This document shows, in pieces, positions 46,749-54,941 of a stretch of 64,000 bases of DNA. This stretch comes from Sandarakinorhabdus cyanobacteriorum (GTDB taxonomy: Bacteria; Pseudomonadota; Alphaproteobacteria; Sphingomonadales; Sphingomonadaceae). The DNA lies in contig NZ_NOXT01000115.1 of the NCBI RefSeq assembly GCF_002251755.1, forward strand, positions 1 through 64,000, written 5' to 3'. The first letter of the stretch is position 1, and each line of letters opens with the position of its first letter. The notes beneath the pieces are model-generated. The model did no database searches, was not told the DNA's origin, and was given only the letters and a program-made list of their open reading frames with translations. Both the position numbers and the translations under genes were made by a program.

Positions 46749-48659
46749 ATGAGCGTGGCGGCTGGTTTTGACCCACGGATCGCCAATCTGGAGGCCGAGA
46801 TCGAGCTGCTGAGTCGCAGGCTCGCCCGCGCCGAACGCGCCCGCTCCGAAGCCGAAGCCCTGCTCGAAGACAAGAGCCGCGTGCTGGCCAACGCCAACCG
46901 CGAATTGCGCGCCAATCGCGAACTGCTGCGCGGCCAGCTTGATCAACGCACCCGCCAGCTGCTCGATGCCCAGCGGGTCGCGGGCTTTGGCACCATGGTC
47001 TGGGATGTGGAGCGCAAGGTCGGCGAACTTTCCCCTCATGCCCAGGCCCTGCTCGGCATGCCGGGCGTTGATGAAATCGACACGCTGAGCATCTTCGATC
47101 ACCTCACCCACCCAGATGATCGCCAGCCATTGCGCGATTATGCCACCCTGATGATCCGCCGCGCCGTGGCATTGCGCGCCAATCCGCTGGCCGAGGCGCC
47201 AGCCTGCCCCAGGGGCCATGCCGCCACCGAACATTGCGCCACCTGCCGCGACCGCCGCCAGTGTGATGACATGTTCGAAGTGCGCATCCAGCCGGGCGGC
47301 GGTGTTGAGCGCAACCTGCGCCTCAAGGCCCAGGTGCATATCCCGGCCAATCTGGGCAAGGTGCTGGTGTTCCTCACCATCCAGGATGTCACCGCCGAGC
47401 TGGCTGCGGCCCGTGAAGCCGAACGGCTGCGCCTTCAGGATCAGCAGCGCCTGGCAGACCTCGAAGCCCTGACCCGCGATCTGGAACAGGCACGCCAGGC
47501 CGCCGAACAGGCCAATGCCGCCAAGAGCCGGTTCCTGGCGATGATGAGCCACGACATCCGCACGCCGATGAACGGCGTGATCGGCATGCTGCAATTGTTC
47601 GATGATGCCGGCTTGACCGAGGACCAGCGCCGCACCATCAGCCATGTGCGCGCCAGCAGCGAGCAGTTGCGCATGTTGCTGGACGACATCATCGATCTGG
47701 AGCGGGCCGAATCCGGCAAGCTCACCCTCAACCCGCAACCGCTTGGCCTGTCGGAATTCCTGCACGATGCCATCGGCTTCTGGCAAAAGGTCGCGGCCGA
47801 AAAGGGCCTGGAGATGACGCTCGAGCGTGCCGCCTTCATTCCCGGTCAGAAACTGGTGGAATGGGTTCTGGCTGATCGATACCGCCTGCGCCAGCTGGTG
47901 GACAATATGCTGAGCAATGCCATCAAATATACGCGGGCCGGCAGCATCCGCATCCGCATGGGCAATATTGCACCGGGTCGCGCCCGCTATGAGGTGATCG
48001 ATACCGGCATCGGCATTCCAGAAGCCCGGCGCCGCGAATTGTTCGAGGATTTTGGCCAACTGCGCATGGATGGTGTGGGGGAGGGTGGCGCCGGTCTCGG
48101 TCTTGCCATTTGCCGCCGCATTGTCGAGCTGATGGGCGGCACCATCGGCGTGGATGGCAATGAAGATGGCCCTGGCAGCCGTTTCTGGATCGAATTGCCA
48201 ATCACCCATATCCCGCCGCCACAACAACCCAGCCGCCCGGCCTCGCTTCTGCTGACACGGCCTGATGGCGGCCGTCCGCGTATCCTTGTGGCAGAAGACT
48301 TTGAAACCAACCGCATCGTGGCGCGTGGCCTGCTCGGCCGGCTGGGCTGTGATGTCGAACTGGTCAACGATGGCGAAGCCGCCGTTGACCGCGCTGCCAT
48401 CGGCGGCATCGATCTGGTGCTGATGGACATATCGATGCCGGTGATGAGCGGCATCGAGGCGACCCGCCAGATCCGCGCCCTGCCGGGGCCGGAGGCTACC
48501 GTGCCCATCCTGGCGCTGTCGGCCTATTCCCGGCCTGAGGAACTGGAGCCAATCCTTACCGCCGGCGCCTGCGGCCACGTCGGCAAGCCGATCCGCATCG
48601 AGGAACAGCACATGGCCATCGCCCGCATCCTGCTACCGGGAGCTTGCCCGGATGCCTGA
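46749..48659 (+). CDS. Hybrid histidine kinase partnered with H-NOX
   Basis: A 636-residue soluble kinase, without membrane helices. Domains in order: coiled coil (10-75), PAS-like sensor (75-215), second coiled coil (215-258), HisKA with His268 (MMSHDIRTPMNGVIGM), HATPase (N-box Asn390, DTGIGIP, GAGLGLAI) and a receiver domain (510-630) with Asp560. The sensor carries Cys153, Cys163, Cys166 and Cys172 with His157 and His162, a possible metal or redox site. It overlaps the Hpt gene by eight bases. Position right after the H-NOX gene suggests that heme state controls autophosphorylation. The start could instead be the GTG at 46755, which is better spaced from GGGAG. Confidence 0.9.
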   Translation: MSVAAGFDPRIANLEAEIELLSRRLARAERARSEAEALLEDKSRVLANANRELRANRELLRGQLDQRTRQLLDAQRVAGFGTMVWDVERKVGELSPHAQALLGMPGVDEIDTLSIFDHLTHPDDRQPLRDYATLMIRRAVALRANPLAEAPACPRGHAATEHCATCRDRRQCDDMFEVRIQPGGGVERNLRLKAQVHIPANLGKVLVFLTIQDVTAELAAAREAERLRLQDQQRLADLEALTRDLEQARQAAEQANAAKSRFLAMMSHDIRTPMNGVIGMLQLFDDAGLTEDQRRTISHVRASSEQLRMLLDDIIDLERAESGKLTLNPQPLGLSEFLHDAIGFWQKVAAEKGLEMTLERAAFIPGQKLVEWVLADRYRLRQLVDNMLSNAIKYTRAGSIRIRMGNIAPGRARYEVIDTGIGIPEARRRELFEDFGQLRMDGVGEGGAGLGLAICRRIVELMGGTIGVDGNEDGPGSRFWIELPITHIPPPQQPSRPASLLLTRPDGGRPRILVAEDFETNRIVARGLLGRLGCDVELVNDGEAAVDRAAIGGIDLVLMDISMPVMSGIEATRQIRALPGPEATVPILALSAYSRPEELEPILTAGACGHVGKPIRIEEQHMAIARILLPGACPDA

Positions 48660-48999
48660 TCGCCAGCGCCCGGACGATTGGGCCATCGACATCGAACAGG
48701 TGACGGCCCTGTTCGCCGATCTTGACCGGGATACCCGCACGCTGTTGCTGGATGCCGCCCAGCGCGATCTGGCCGAATGGACCGACCGGCTGGTGGTGGC
48801 GTGGGATAGCGGCGACGAGGAAGGCCAGCGCCGCGCCCGCCATTCCCTGAAGGGCCTGTGCGGCAATTTCGGTGCGTCCGGGCTGCTGGCCCTGTGCGAG
48901 GCCGATCTCTCCGAGCCCGGTGTTGCCAACCGCCTGCAATCGGCCCGCGCCGCCACTGCCGCCGCCCTCGCCAACCTGGTCGCCGAACTGCCTCAATAG
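48652..48999 (+). CDS. Hpt-domain phosphotransfer protein
   Basis: A 115-residue protein consisting of one Hpt four-helix bundle. His63 in ARHSLKGLCGNFGA is the phosphorylated histidine. It would take phosphate from Asp560 of the hybrid kinase encoded just upstream (8-base overlap) and hand it to a response regulator; the nearest is the NtrC-type regulator at 59.0 kb. Its 3' end overlaps the convergent sugar-transferase gene by seven bases. Confidence 0.9.
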   Translation: MPDRQRPDDWAIDIEQVTALFADLDRDTRTLLLDAAQRDLAEWTDRLVVAWDSGDEEGQRRARHSLKGLCGNFGASGLLALCEADLSEPGVANRLQSARAATAAALANLVAELPQ

Positions 49000-50420
49000 G
49001 CGCCCCGCGCCGTCAGCACCGCCGGCACTGTCTGCAGGATCAGCATGAGATCGGTCAGGAAATTGCGGCCTTCCAGATAGGCGATGTCCAGCTCGGCCTG
49101 GCGTGCAAAGGGGATTTCGGCCCGGCCGCTCACCTGCCAGGTGCAGGTCAGGCCCGGGCGGCCGGCGAGGCGGCGGCGCTGGGCCGGGGTATAGTCCAGC
49201 ACCTCGCGCACCAGCGCTGGGCGCGGGCCCACCACCGTCATGTCGCCGGCCACGATGTTGATCAGCTGCGGCAGTTCATCGATCGACAGGCGGCGCAGCA
49301 GCCGGCCCACGCGCGTCACCCGCGGATCATCGCGCATCTTGAAGCTGGTGCCGGCCCGATCCGACAGGGCACGGATCGCCGCCAGCCGGGCTTCGGCATC
49401 GACATGCATCGACCGGAATTTCCACATCGAAAACGGCCGCCCGCCGGCCCCGATGCGGGTCTGGCGGAAAAACACCGGGCCGCCATCTTCCAGCCTTATG
49501 GCCAGCGCCACGGCGGCAAGGATCGGCGCCAGCACCAGCAGCGCCAACCCGGCCGACAAGAGATCAAAGGCCCGCTTGCCAGCCAGCGAGGCGGCGCGGT
49601 CCAGCCCGCGCGCCGCCCAGCCATGGGCCAGGGCCCGCGCCACAAACAGCGGATTGCCGATGACATAGCGGCGGAACAGCCGGCGCGGTTCCTGCAGCAG
49701 GCGCCACACCCATTCACAGCCCACCGCCCGGAACGCCAGCGGCGCGCGCGGGATGGCACCGGAATAATAATCAACCAGCCCGCCCACGCCCATGACGATG
49801 CGGGCATTCAGCCGGTGACGCACCTCGGCAATCCAGGTTTCCTGCAACGGCACGCCAAAGCCGACCAGCAGGATGGCGGCGCCCGATGCATTGATGCGAT
49901 CGATCATCGCATCATCCTGCGCCCGATCGAAATAGCCGTTGGCGGTGCCGGCAACGCGCAGCTGCGGTTCGGCCGTGGCCATGGCGCGGGCGGCGGCAGC
50001 GGCCACCCCCGGCTTGCCGCGCAGGAAAAACACCGATTGGCCGCGCCGGGCGGCGTGATGGCACAGGTCGGGCAGCAGATCGGTGCTGTTCAGATTGTCG
50101 CCCATCGGCTGCCCGGCGAGCTTTGCCGCCAGCTTCAGCCCGCTGCCATCGGGCAACAGCATGTCGGCCGCGGCCAGCGCCTGGCGATAGGCCGGATCAT
50201 GCAGGCTGTTGATGCAATGCGCGTTGACGAACTGGATGGTGGCACATTCGCCGGCCTGCGCCATCGCGGCCAGCTCCTCGGCCATCGCCGCCCGGCGGGC
50301 GTTGACCAGTTCCAGATCGAACAGCCGGGTCGGCTGGCCCTGATCAAGACGGGCACGCCACGGATTGGCTACCGCCGGCGGCAGCAAGGCATCAGACGGG
50401 GTGCGGAAATTCCTGAACAT
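48993..50420 (-). CDS. Fused GT26 glycosyltransferase / polyprenyl-phosphate sugar transferase
   Basis: A 475-residue protein joining two steps of exopolysaccharide assembly. Residues ~25-225 are a WecG/TagA-type GT26 domain (VNAHCINSLHDPAYRQAL, PDGSGLKLAAK, VGFGVPLQETWIAE). Residues ~275-470 are a WcaJ-like initiating transferase, with one hydrophobic hairpin (RAFDLLSAGLALLVLAPILA), WKFRSMHVDAE, LRRLSIDELPQLINI, MTVVGPRPALV and RPGLTCTWQVSGR. The initiating half would put the first sugar phosphate on undecaprenyl phosphate; the GT26 half would add the second sugar. The ATG at 50420 has AGGAG upstream and lies 22 bases after the predicted sigma-54 start. Confidence 0.9.
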   Translation of the reverse strand: MFRNFRTPSDALLPPAVANPWRARLDQGQPTRLFDLELVNARRAAMAEELAAMAQAGECATIQFVNAHCINSLHDPAYRQALAAADMLLPDGSGLKLAAKLAGQPMGDNLNSTDLLPDLCHHAARRGQSVFFLRGKPGVAAAAARAMATAEPQLRVAGTANGYFDRAQDDAMIDRINASGAAILLVGFGVPLQETWIAEVRHRLNARIVMGVGGLVDYYSGAIPRAPLAFRAVGCEWVWRLLQEPRRLFRRYVIGNPLFVARALAHGWAARGLDRAASLAGKRAFDLLSAGLALLVLAPILAAVALAIRLEDGGPVFFRQTRIGAGGRPFSMWKFRSMHVDAEARLAAIRALSDRAGTSFKMRDDPRVTRVGRLLRRLSIDELPQLINIVAGDMTVVGPRPALVREVLDYTPAQRRRLAGRPGLTCTWQVSGRAEIPFARQAELDIAYLEGRNFLTDLMLILQTVPAVLTARGAY

Positions 50421-50453
50421 GCGGGGCTCCTGGTTGAACTTGGCCCCTGCAGT

Positions 50454-50468
50454 GCATGCACCGTGCCA
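50454..50468 (-). promoter_or_regulatory. Sigma-54 promoter of the GT26/initiating transferase gene
   Basis: Minus-strand TGGCACGGTGCATGC matches TGGCAC-N5-TTGC with one mismatch. The predicted start near 50443 gives a ~22-base leader holding the AGGAG site before the ATG at 50420. Confidence 0.65.
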
Positions 50469-50580
50469 AAATGGCACATTTTAAGGTTAATCAAGCACTT
50501 GGGTTAACCATCCGGTCCCGCCCCATTTGCCGTTTCGCAATCCGCCATGCCGGGCCCGCTGCAATTCGCGTCGTCCCGCT

Positions 50581-50595
50581 GCAAAATGCGAAAAT
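50581..50595 (+). promoter_or_regulatory. Candidate enhancer site in the divergent polysaccharide promoter region
   Basis: GCAAAATGCGAAAAT, one or two bases different from the copies at 46.0 and 58.86 kb. It lies between two divergent sigma-54 elements, 113 bases from the left one and 61 from the right one. A weaker copy (11 of 15) is on the minus strand at 50531-50545. The whole gap 50421-50710 holds no gene. Confidence 0.6.
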
Positions 50596-50655
50596 CCCGG
50601 GCCGTTGCCGTGCCGGCTGATGATTTTCACCTTGAATTTCAACAATAGAGGCAAC

Positions 50656-50670
50656 TGGCACACATCTTGA
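50656..50670 (+). promoter_or_regulatory. Sigma-54 promoter of the flippase/glycosyltransferase operon
   Basis: TGGCACACATCTTGA has a perfect -24 element and spacing, and one mismatch at -12 (TTGA for TTGC). The predicted start near 50682 precedes AGGAG (50696-50700) and the GTG at 50711. Confidence 0.6.
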
Positions 50671-50710
50671 TTAACCATGGCACCACCCTGCGTTCAGGAG
50701 CCATCTTCCC

Positions 50711-51976
50711 GTGCCACGTCCCCTTCGGCCTGCCCTTGCCACCGCCCTCACCGGCCCGCTGATGCGCGGCCTGGCGGCGTTTGGCAGCGCCGAAATGATC
50801 GGCCGCATCGTGCGCCTGCTCACCACATTGGTTATTGCACGGCAATTGTCGCCGGCCATCGTCGGCACCGCCGCGCTGGCGCTCAGCCTGTTTGAACTGT
50901 GCCGGGTGTTCATGAACATCGGCGCTGGCCAGCGCATCATCGCCGCCAGCGCGGCCGAACTGGCCGCCACCTGCAACAGCGCCCACCGCCTGTTCTGGGC
51001 CTGGTCGCTGGTGGTGGCGGCGGTGCAGCTGCTGATCGCCGCCGTGCTGGCGCTGGGCTTTGGCCAGGCCGATGCCGGCTGGATGCTGGCGGCGTTCGCG
51101 CTGGTCTATCCCTTCATGCCCGGCGGGCTGGTGCAGGTGCATCTGGCCATGCGCGAAGGCCGCAACGCCGGCATTGCCCGCACCGCCGCCATCCAGGTGG
51201 TCGCCGATCAGCTGCGCACCGCCGCGCTGCTGCTGGCTTGGCCCAGCCCGTGGGCGGTCGTGCTGCCGAAACTGCTCACTGCGCCCGTTTGGCTGGTGCT
51301 CACCCGCCGCAACCGGCCGTGGGCCCCCGATGCCGCCCAGGGTCTTGCCCCGCTCACCGGCCTCGTCCGCTTTGGCGGCGGCGTGCTGCTGGCCGATGCC
51401 CTCGCCGCCCTGCGCACCCAGGCAGACAATCTGATCATCGCGGCCACGCTCGGCCCGGTGGCGCTGGGCAGCTATTATTTCGCCTTCAACGCCGGGCTGG
51501 GCATTGTCACGGCGCTGGCCGGTGCCTTTGGCACCGTGGCCTTCCCGCTGCTGTGCCGGGCCGATGATCCGGTCCGCGCCCTGCGCGGCCAGCTGCTCGG
51601 CGGGCTGGCGCTGTTCGCCACCCTGATCGCCGTGCAGGCGCTGGCCGCGCCCTATTATGTGCCCATCCTGTTTGGCGCCCATTGGGCCTTTGCTGCCCCG
51701 CTGGTTGCCATCCTGTGCGTTGCCGGCATCGGCCAGCTGGTCGCGGTGATCGCCGCCAACTGGCTGCGCGCCAATGGCGCCAGCGCCCGCGACGCGCTGC
51801 GCAGCCTGTGGGTCTGTGCCGCAGCGCTCGGCGGCCTGTGGATCGGCGCGCAGAGCGGCAGCATCACCGCCGCCGCCACCGGCCTCGTGGCCGGCACGCT
51901 GGTCGCCAGCCTCATCACCCTCATCACCATCCTGCGGCCAGCCCTGGCCTCCCCCCACCAGGAGCAACCGGCATGA
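50711..51976 (+). CDS. Polysaccharide flippase (Wzx-type)
   Basis: A 421-residue membrane protein with 10-12 hydrophobic segments, of the oligosaccharide-flippase (MATE-like) superfamily. It would turn lipid-linked repeat units across the inner membrane. The family-like parts are FGSAEMIGRIVRLLTTLVIARQLSPAIVGTAALALSL at the start and LRTQADNLIIAATLGPVALGSYYFAFN in the middle. It starts with GTG after AGGAG at 50696-50700, and overlaps the next glycosyltransferase gene by four bases (ATGA). First gene of a four-gene run. Confidence 0.88.
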   Translation: MPRPLRPALATALTGPLMRGLAAFGSAEMIGRIVRLLTTLVIARQLSPAIVGTAALALSLFELCRVFMNIGAGQRIIAASAAELAATCNSAHRLFWAWSLVVAAVQLLIAAVLALGFGQADAGWMLAAFALVYPFMPGGLVQVHLAMREGRNAGIARTAAIQVVADQLRTAALLLAWPSPWAVVLPKLLTAPVWLVLTRRNRPWAPDAAQGLAPLTGLVRFGGGVLLADALAALRTQADNLIIAATLGPVALGSYYFAFNAGLGIVTALAGAFGTVAFPLLCRADDPVRALRGQLLGGLALFATLIAVQALAAPYYVPILFGAHWAFAAPLVAILCVAGIGQLVAVIAANWLRANGASARDALRSLWVCAAALGGLWIGAQSGSITAAATGLVAGTLVASLITLITILRPALASPHQEQPA

Positions 51977-52914
51977 GCCTGATCCCTGCCATCCCCGCCA
52001 TTTCGATCGTGCTGCCGGTGTACAACGCCGCCGCCACGCTCGCCGCCACGGTCGCCAGCGTGCAGGCACAGAGCCGCATCGATTGGGAATTGATCATCAT
52101 CGATGATGGCTCGCGCGACGACAGCCTGATGACGGCGCTGGCGCTGGCCCAGGCCGATCCGCGCATCCGCCTTCTCTCCAAGGTGAATGGCGGCGTCGCC
52201 AGCGCCCGCAACATGGGGGTGGACGTGGCCTTGGCACCGCTGGTCGCCTTCATCGATGCCGATGATCTGTGGGCGCCCACCAAGCTGGAACAGCATCTGG
52301 CCGTCCATGCGGCCGATCCGGCGCTGGCCGGCAGTTTTGCCCGCATCGCCTTCGTGCCGGAGGGTGGCGACGCCATTGCCGCCGATCAGACCCAATCGCG
52401 GCTGCCGGCCGGCCTGCTGGGCCTGATGGATGTGCTGGGGGACAATCCGGTGTGCACCATGTCTAACCTGGTGGTCAGCCGCGCCGCCTTCCAGGCCGTA
52501 GGCGGCTTTGATCACCGCCTTCGCCATGCCGAGGACCAGGCGCTGATCGCGACGCTGATCGCGGCGGGTGACCGGCTGGCCGGTATCGATGCCGTGCTGG
52601 TGGGCAATCGCTTCAGCCCCGATGGCCTGTCAATGGATCTGGAAGCGATGCACGCCGGCTGGCGCCAGGTGGCGCAGCGCCATCTCGCCGGCCGCGCGCT
52701 GGCCCGGATGGAGGCGCTGCACCGCCGCTACCTCGCCCGCCGCGCCCTGCGCTCCGCCGGGCCCGGCCGGCAGGCGCTGCGCCATGTCCGCCACGGCCTC
52801 GCCCGTGATGCCCGGGCCTTTCTGAGCGACCCGCGGCGCGGCCTGGCCACCATTGCCGGCGCGCTCGCCGCCCCGCTGCTGCCGCGCCCGCTGCGCGCCC
52901 ACATCTTTGCCTGA
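51973..52914 (+). CDS. Family 2 glycosyltransferase
   Basis: A 313-residue GT-A enzyme. The nucleotide-sugar region reads ISIVLPVYNAAATLAATVASVQAQS, LIIIDDGSRDDSL, GGVASARNMGVDVA and FIDADDLW, where the DAD motif binds metal. The probable acceptor/base region is GGFDHRLRHAEDQALIATLI. The C-terminal ~70 residues are arginine-rich helices. It would add one sugar to the growing lipid-linked repeat unit; the sugar is not known. Coupled to the flippase by ATGA. Confidence 0.9.
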   Translation: MSLIPAIPAISIVLPVYNAAATLAATVASVQAQSRIDWELIIIDDGSRDDSLMTALALAQADPRIRLLSKVNGGVASARNMGVDVALAPLVAFIDADDLWAPTKLEQHLAVHAADPALAGSFARIAFVPEGGDAIAADQTQSRLPAGLLGLMDVLGDNPVCTMSNLVVSRAAFQAVGGFDHRLRHAEDQALIATLIAAGDRLAGIDAVLVGNRFSPDGLSMDLEAMHAGWRQVAQRHLAGRALARMEALHRRYLARRALRSAGPGRQALRHVRHGLARDARAFLSDPRRGLATIAGALAAPLLPRPLRAHIFA

Positions 52915-52938
52915 TTCAAGCGACAGGAACCCACGCCA

Positions 52939-53949
52939 ATGACGATTGCGCCCATCCCCGCCACGCCGGCCATCTCGGTCGTGATGCCGGTCTACAATGT
53001 CCGCCGCTATGTCGCCGAAGCCGTGCAATCGGTGCTGGCCCAGACCATGGCCGATTTCGAACTGATCATCGTTGATGATGGCGGCACCGACGACAGCATC
53101 GCCATCTGCCGCACGTTCGATGATCCGCGCATCCGCATCGTGGCGCAGGCCAATCGCGGCCTCGCCGGCGCGCGCAACACCGGTATCCTCGCCGCGCGCG
53201 CGCCGATCATCGCCTTCCTCGACAGCGATGATCGCTGGCTGCCGGAAAAATTGGCGCTGCACCTGGTGCATCTTTCGGCCAATCCGGATCTTGGGCTGTC
53301 CTATTGCCCATCGCGCTTCATCGATGAACAGGGCCAGCAGCTGCGCCTCAAGCAGCAGCCGCGCCTTGACGGCATCACGCCGGAGCAGATTTTCTGCCGC
53401 AACCCGGTGGGCAATGGTTCGGCGCCGGTGATCCGCCGCAGCGCGCTGGAGGCCGTGGCCTTTGATCACCCCAGCGAGCGCGGCCGCGTCTGCTTCTTTG
53501 ATGAAGGCCTGCGCCAATCGGAAGACATTGAAATGTGGCTGCGCCTGGCCATCCTCGGCAATGTGCGTTTTGCCGGCATCGCCCCGGCGTTGACCGAATA
53601 TCGCATCGCCAGCGGCGGCCTGTCGGCACAGGTGGTGCGCCAGTATCAAAGCTGGCTGGCCGTGGTGGAACGGCTGCAGGCCTATGCCCCCGATTTTGCC
53701 ACGCGCCATCTGCCGCGCGCCCGCGCCTATCAGCTGCGCTATCTCGCCCGCCGCGCCGTGCAGCTGGGCGATCACACAATGGCGGTCACCCTGCTCAAGG
53801 AAATGCTGGCCAGCAGCCGCCGCCCGCTGGTGGAGGAACCGGTGAAATCGCTGGTCACCATGGCGGCCGCCCTTGCGGGCCGCGCGCTGGGCCCGGAACG
53901 CTTTGCCCGGCTGGCCAGCATCGCCGCCGGTGGCCGGCTGGCCGCCTGA
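52939..53949 (+). CDS. Family 2 glycosyltransferase
   Basis: A 336-residue GT-A enzyme, related to the gene before it. Motifs: ISVVMPVYNVRRYVAEAVQSVLAQT, LIIVDDGGTDDS, RGLAGARNTGI, AFLDSDDRWLPEKL (DSD metal site), and DEGLRQSEDIEMWLRLA with the expected acidic base. The C-terminal ~80 residues are helical. The stop shares one base with the next start. The pair of adjacent GT2 genes probably arose by an old duplication but has diverged widely. Confidence 0.9.
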   Translation: MTIAPIPATPAISVVMPVYNVRRYVAEAVQSVLAQTMADFELIIVDDGGTDDSIAICRTFDDPRIRIVAQANRGLAGARNTGILAARAPIIAFLDSDDRWLPEKLALHLVHLSANPDLGLSYCPSRFIDEQGQQLRLKQQPRLDGITPEQIFCRNPVGNGSAPVIRRSALEAVAFDHPSERGRVCFFDEGLRQSEDIEMWLRLAILGNVRFAGIAPALTEYRIASGGLSAQVVRQYQSWLAVVERLQAYAPDFATRHLPRARAYQLRYLARRAVQLGDHTMAVTLLKEMLASSRRPLVEEPVKSLVTMAAALAGRALGPERFARLASIAAGGRLAA

Positions 53950-54941
53950 TGCGCCCGCGTGTCGTTCACCTGCTCGATGATTTTGCGCTGGGCGGCGTCA
54001 CCCGCGGCCTGGCCATCTTCAACAGCCCGGAAGTGCAGGCCGTGGCCGATTGCCGGGTGCAGGATATCGCCCCCGATGCCATGCTGGCCCCGCGGCTGGA
54101 TGCCGATGTCATCATCATCCATTTCCCGCCCAACTGGCAGCGCCTCGCACTGCTGGCCAGCCTGCGCCGCCGCAATCCGCACGCGCGCATCATCCATGTC
54201 GAGCACAGCTATACCGGCGCCGGGGAAGCCTTGAAAGTGCGCCGCACCGGCCGCTTCCGGCTGATGCTGAAACTGGCGTTCCGGCTGGTGGATCATGTCG
54301 TTTGCGTGTCACGCGGGCAGGCCAACTGGCTGCAGGGTGTCACCGGCCTGGCCGCAGACCGCATCAGCGCGATCCATCCCTACAGCGACAATCCCGGCCT
54401 TGCCACCATGGCGCTGCCCCAGCCCGGCGACCGGCTGCGCATCGGTGCCTATGGCCGCTTCTGCGAACAAAAGGGCTTTGAAGATCTGATCCGCGCCATG
54501 CAGGCCGGCGCCCTGCCGCATTGCGATCTGGTGATCGGCGGCTTTGGCGAGCTGGAGCCCATCTATCGGCGCCTCGCAGACGGCAATCCCCACATCCATT
54601 TTGCCGGCAAGATCAGCAATGTCGCCGGCTTTCTCGCCGGGGTGGACGTGGTGGCGCTGCCATCCCGCTGGGAAGCCTATGGCCAGGTTGCCAACGAAGC
54701 GCGCGAGGCCGGGCGGCCGATCCTGGTCGCGCCGGTGGATGGCCTGCCCGAACAGGTGGGCGATGCCGGCCTGGTGGTGGATTTCAACAATCATGCCGGC
54801 CTGGCGCTGGCCATTGCCGGCCTCACCCCGGCGCGGCTGGCGGCCATGGGCGAAGCCGGGCGCGCCGCGACCCAGGGCTGTGGCGCCGCCCGCGCCGCGC
54901 AATGGGCAGCGCTGATCAGCCGGCTGGTGGCTGGGGCCTGA
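53949..54941 (+). CDS. Family 4-type glycosyltransferase
   Basis: A 330-residue GT-B enzyme. The N-terminal domain starts VVHLLDDFALGGVTRGLAIF. The C-terminal nucleotide-binding domain has GAYGRFCEQKGFEDLIRAMQ, LVIGGFGELEPIYRRLA, and ALPSRWEAYGQVANEAREAGRPILVAPVDGLPEQV, the E..x7..E-type donor site. It is the last gene of the flippase operon; its 3' end overlaps the convergent polymerase gene by 26 bases. Confidence 0.9.
   Translation: MRPRVVHLLDDFALGGVTRGLAIFNSPEVQAVADCRVQDIAPDAMLAPRLDADVIIIHFPPNWQRLALLASLRRRNPHARIIHVEHSYTGAGEALKVRRTGRFRLMLKLAFRLVDHVVCVSRGQANWLQGVTGLAADRISAIHPYSDNPGLATMALPQPGDRLRIGAYGRFCEQKGFEDLIRAMQAGALPHCDLVIGGFGELEPIYRRLADGNPHIHFAGKISNVAGFLAGVDVVALPSRWEAYGQVANEAREAGRPILVAPVDGLPEQVGDAGLVVDFNNHAGLALAIAGLTPARLAAMGEAGRAATQGCGAARAAQWAALISRLVAGA

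Noticed and set aside
50471-50485. A further TGGCAC at 50472 on the plus strand as a sixth sigma-54 promoter
   Set aside because: The sequence five bases on is AAGG, without any TTGC-like -12 element, and no gene starts at a suitable distance.
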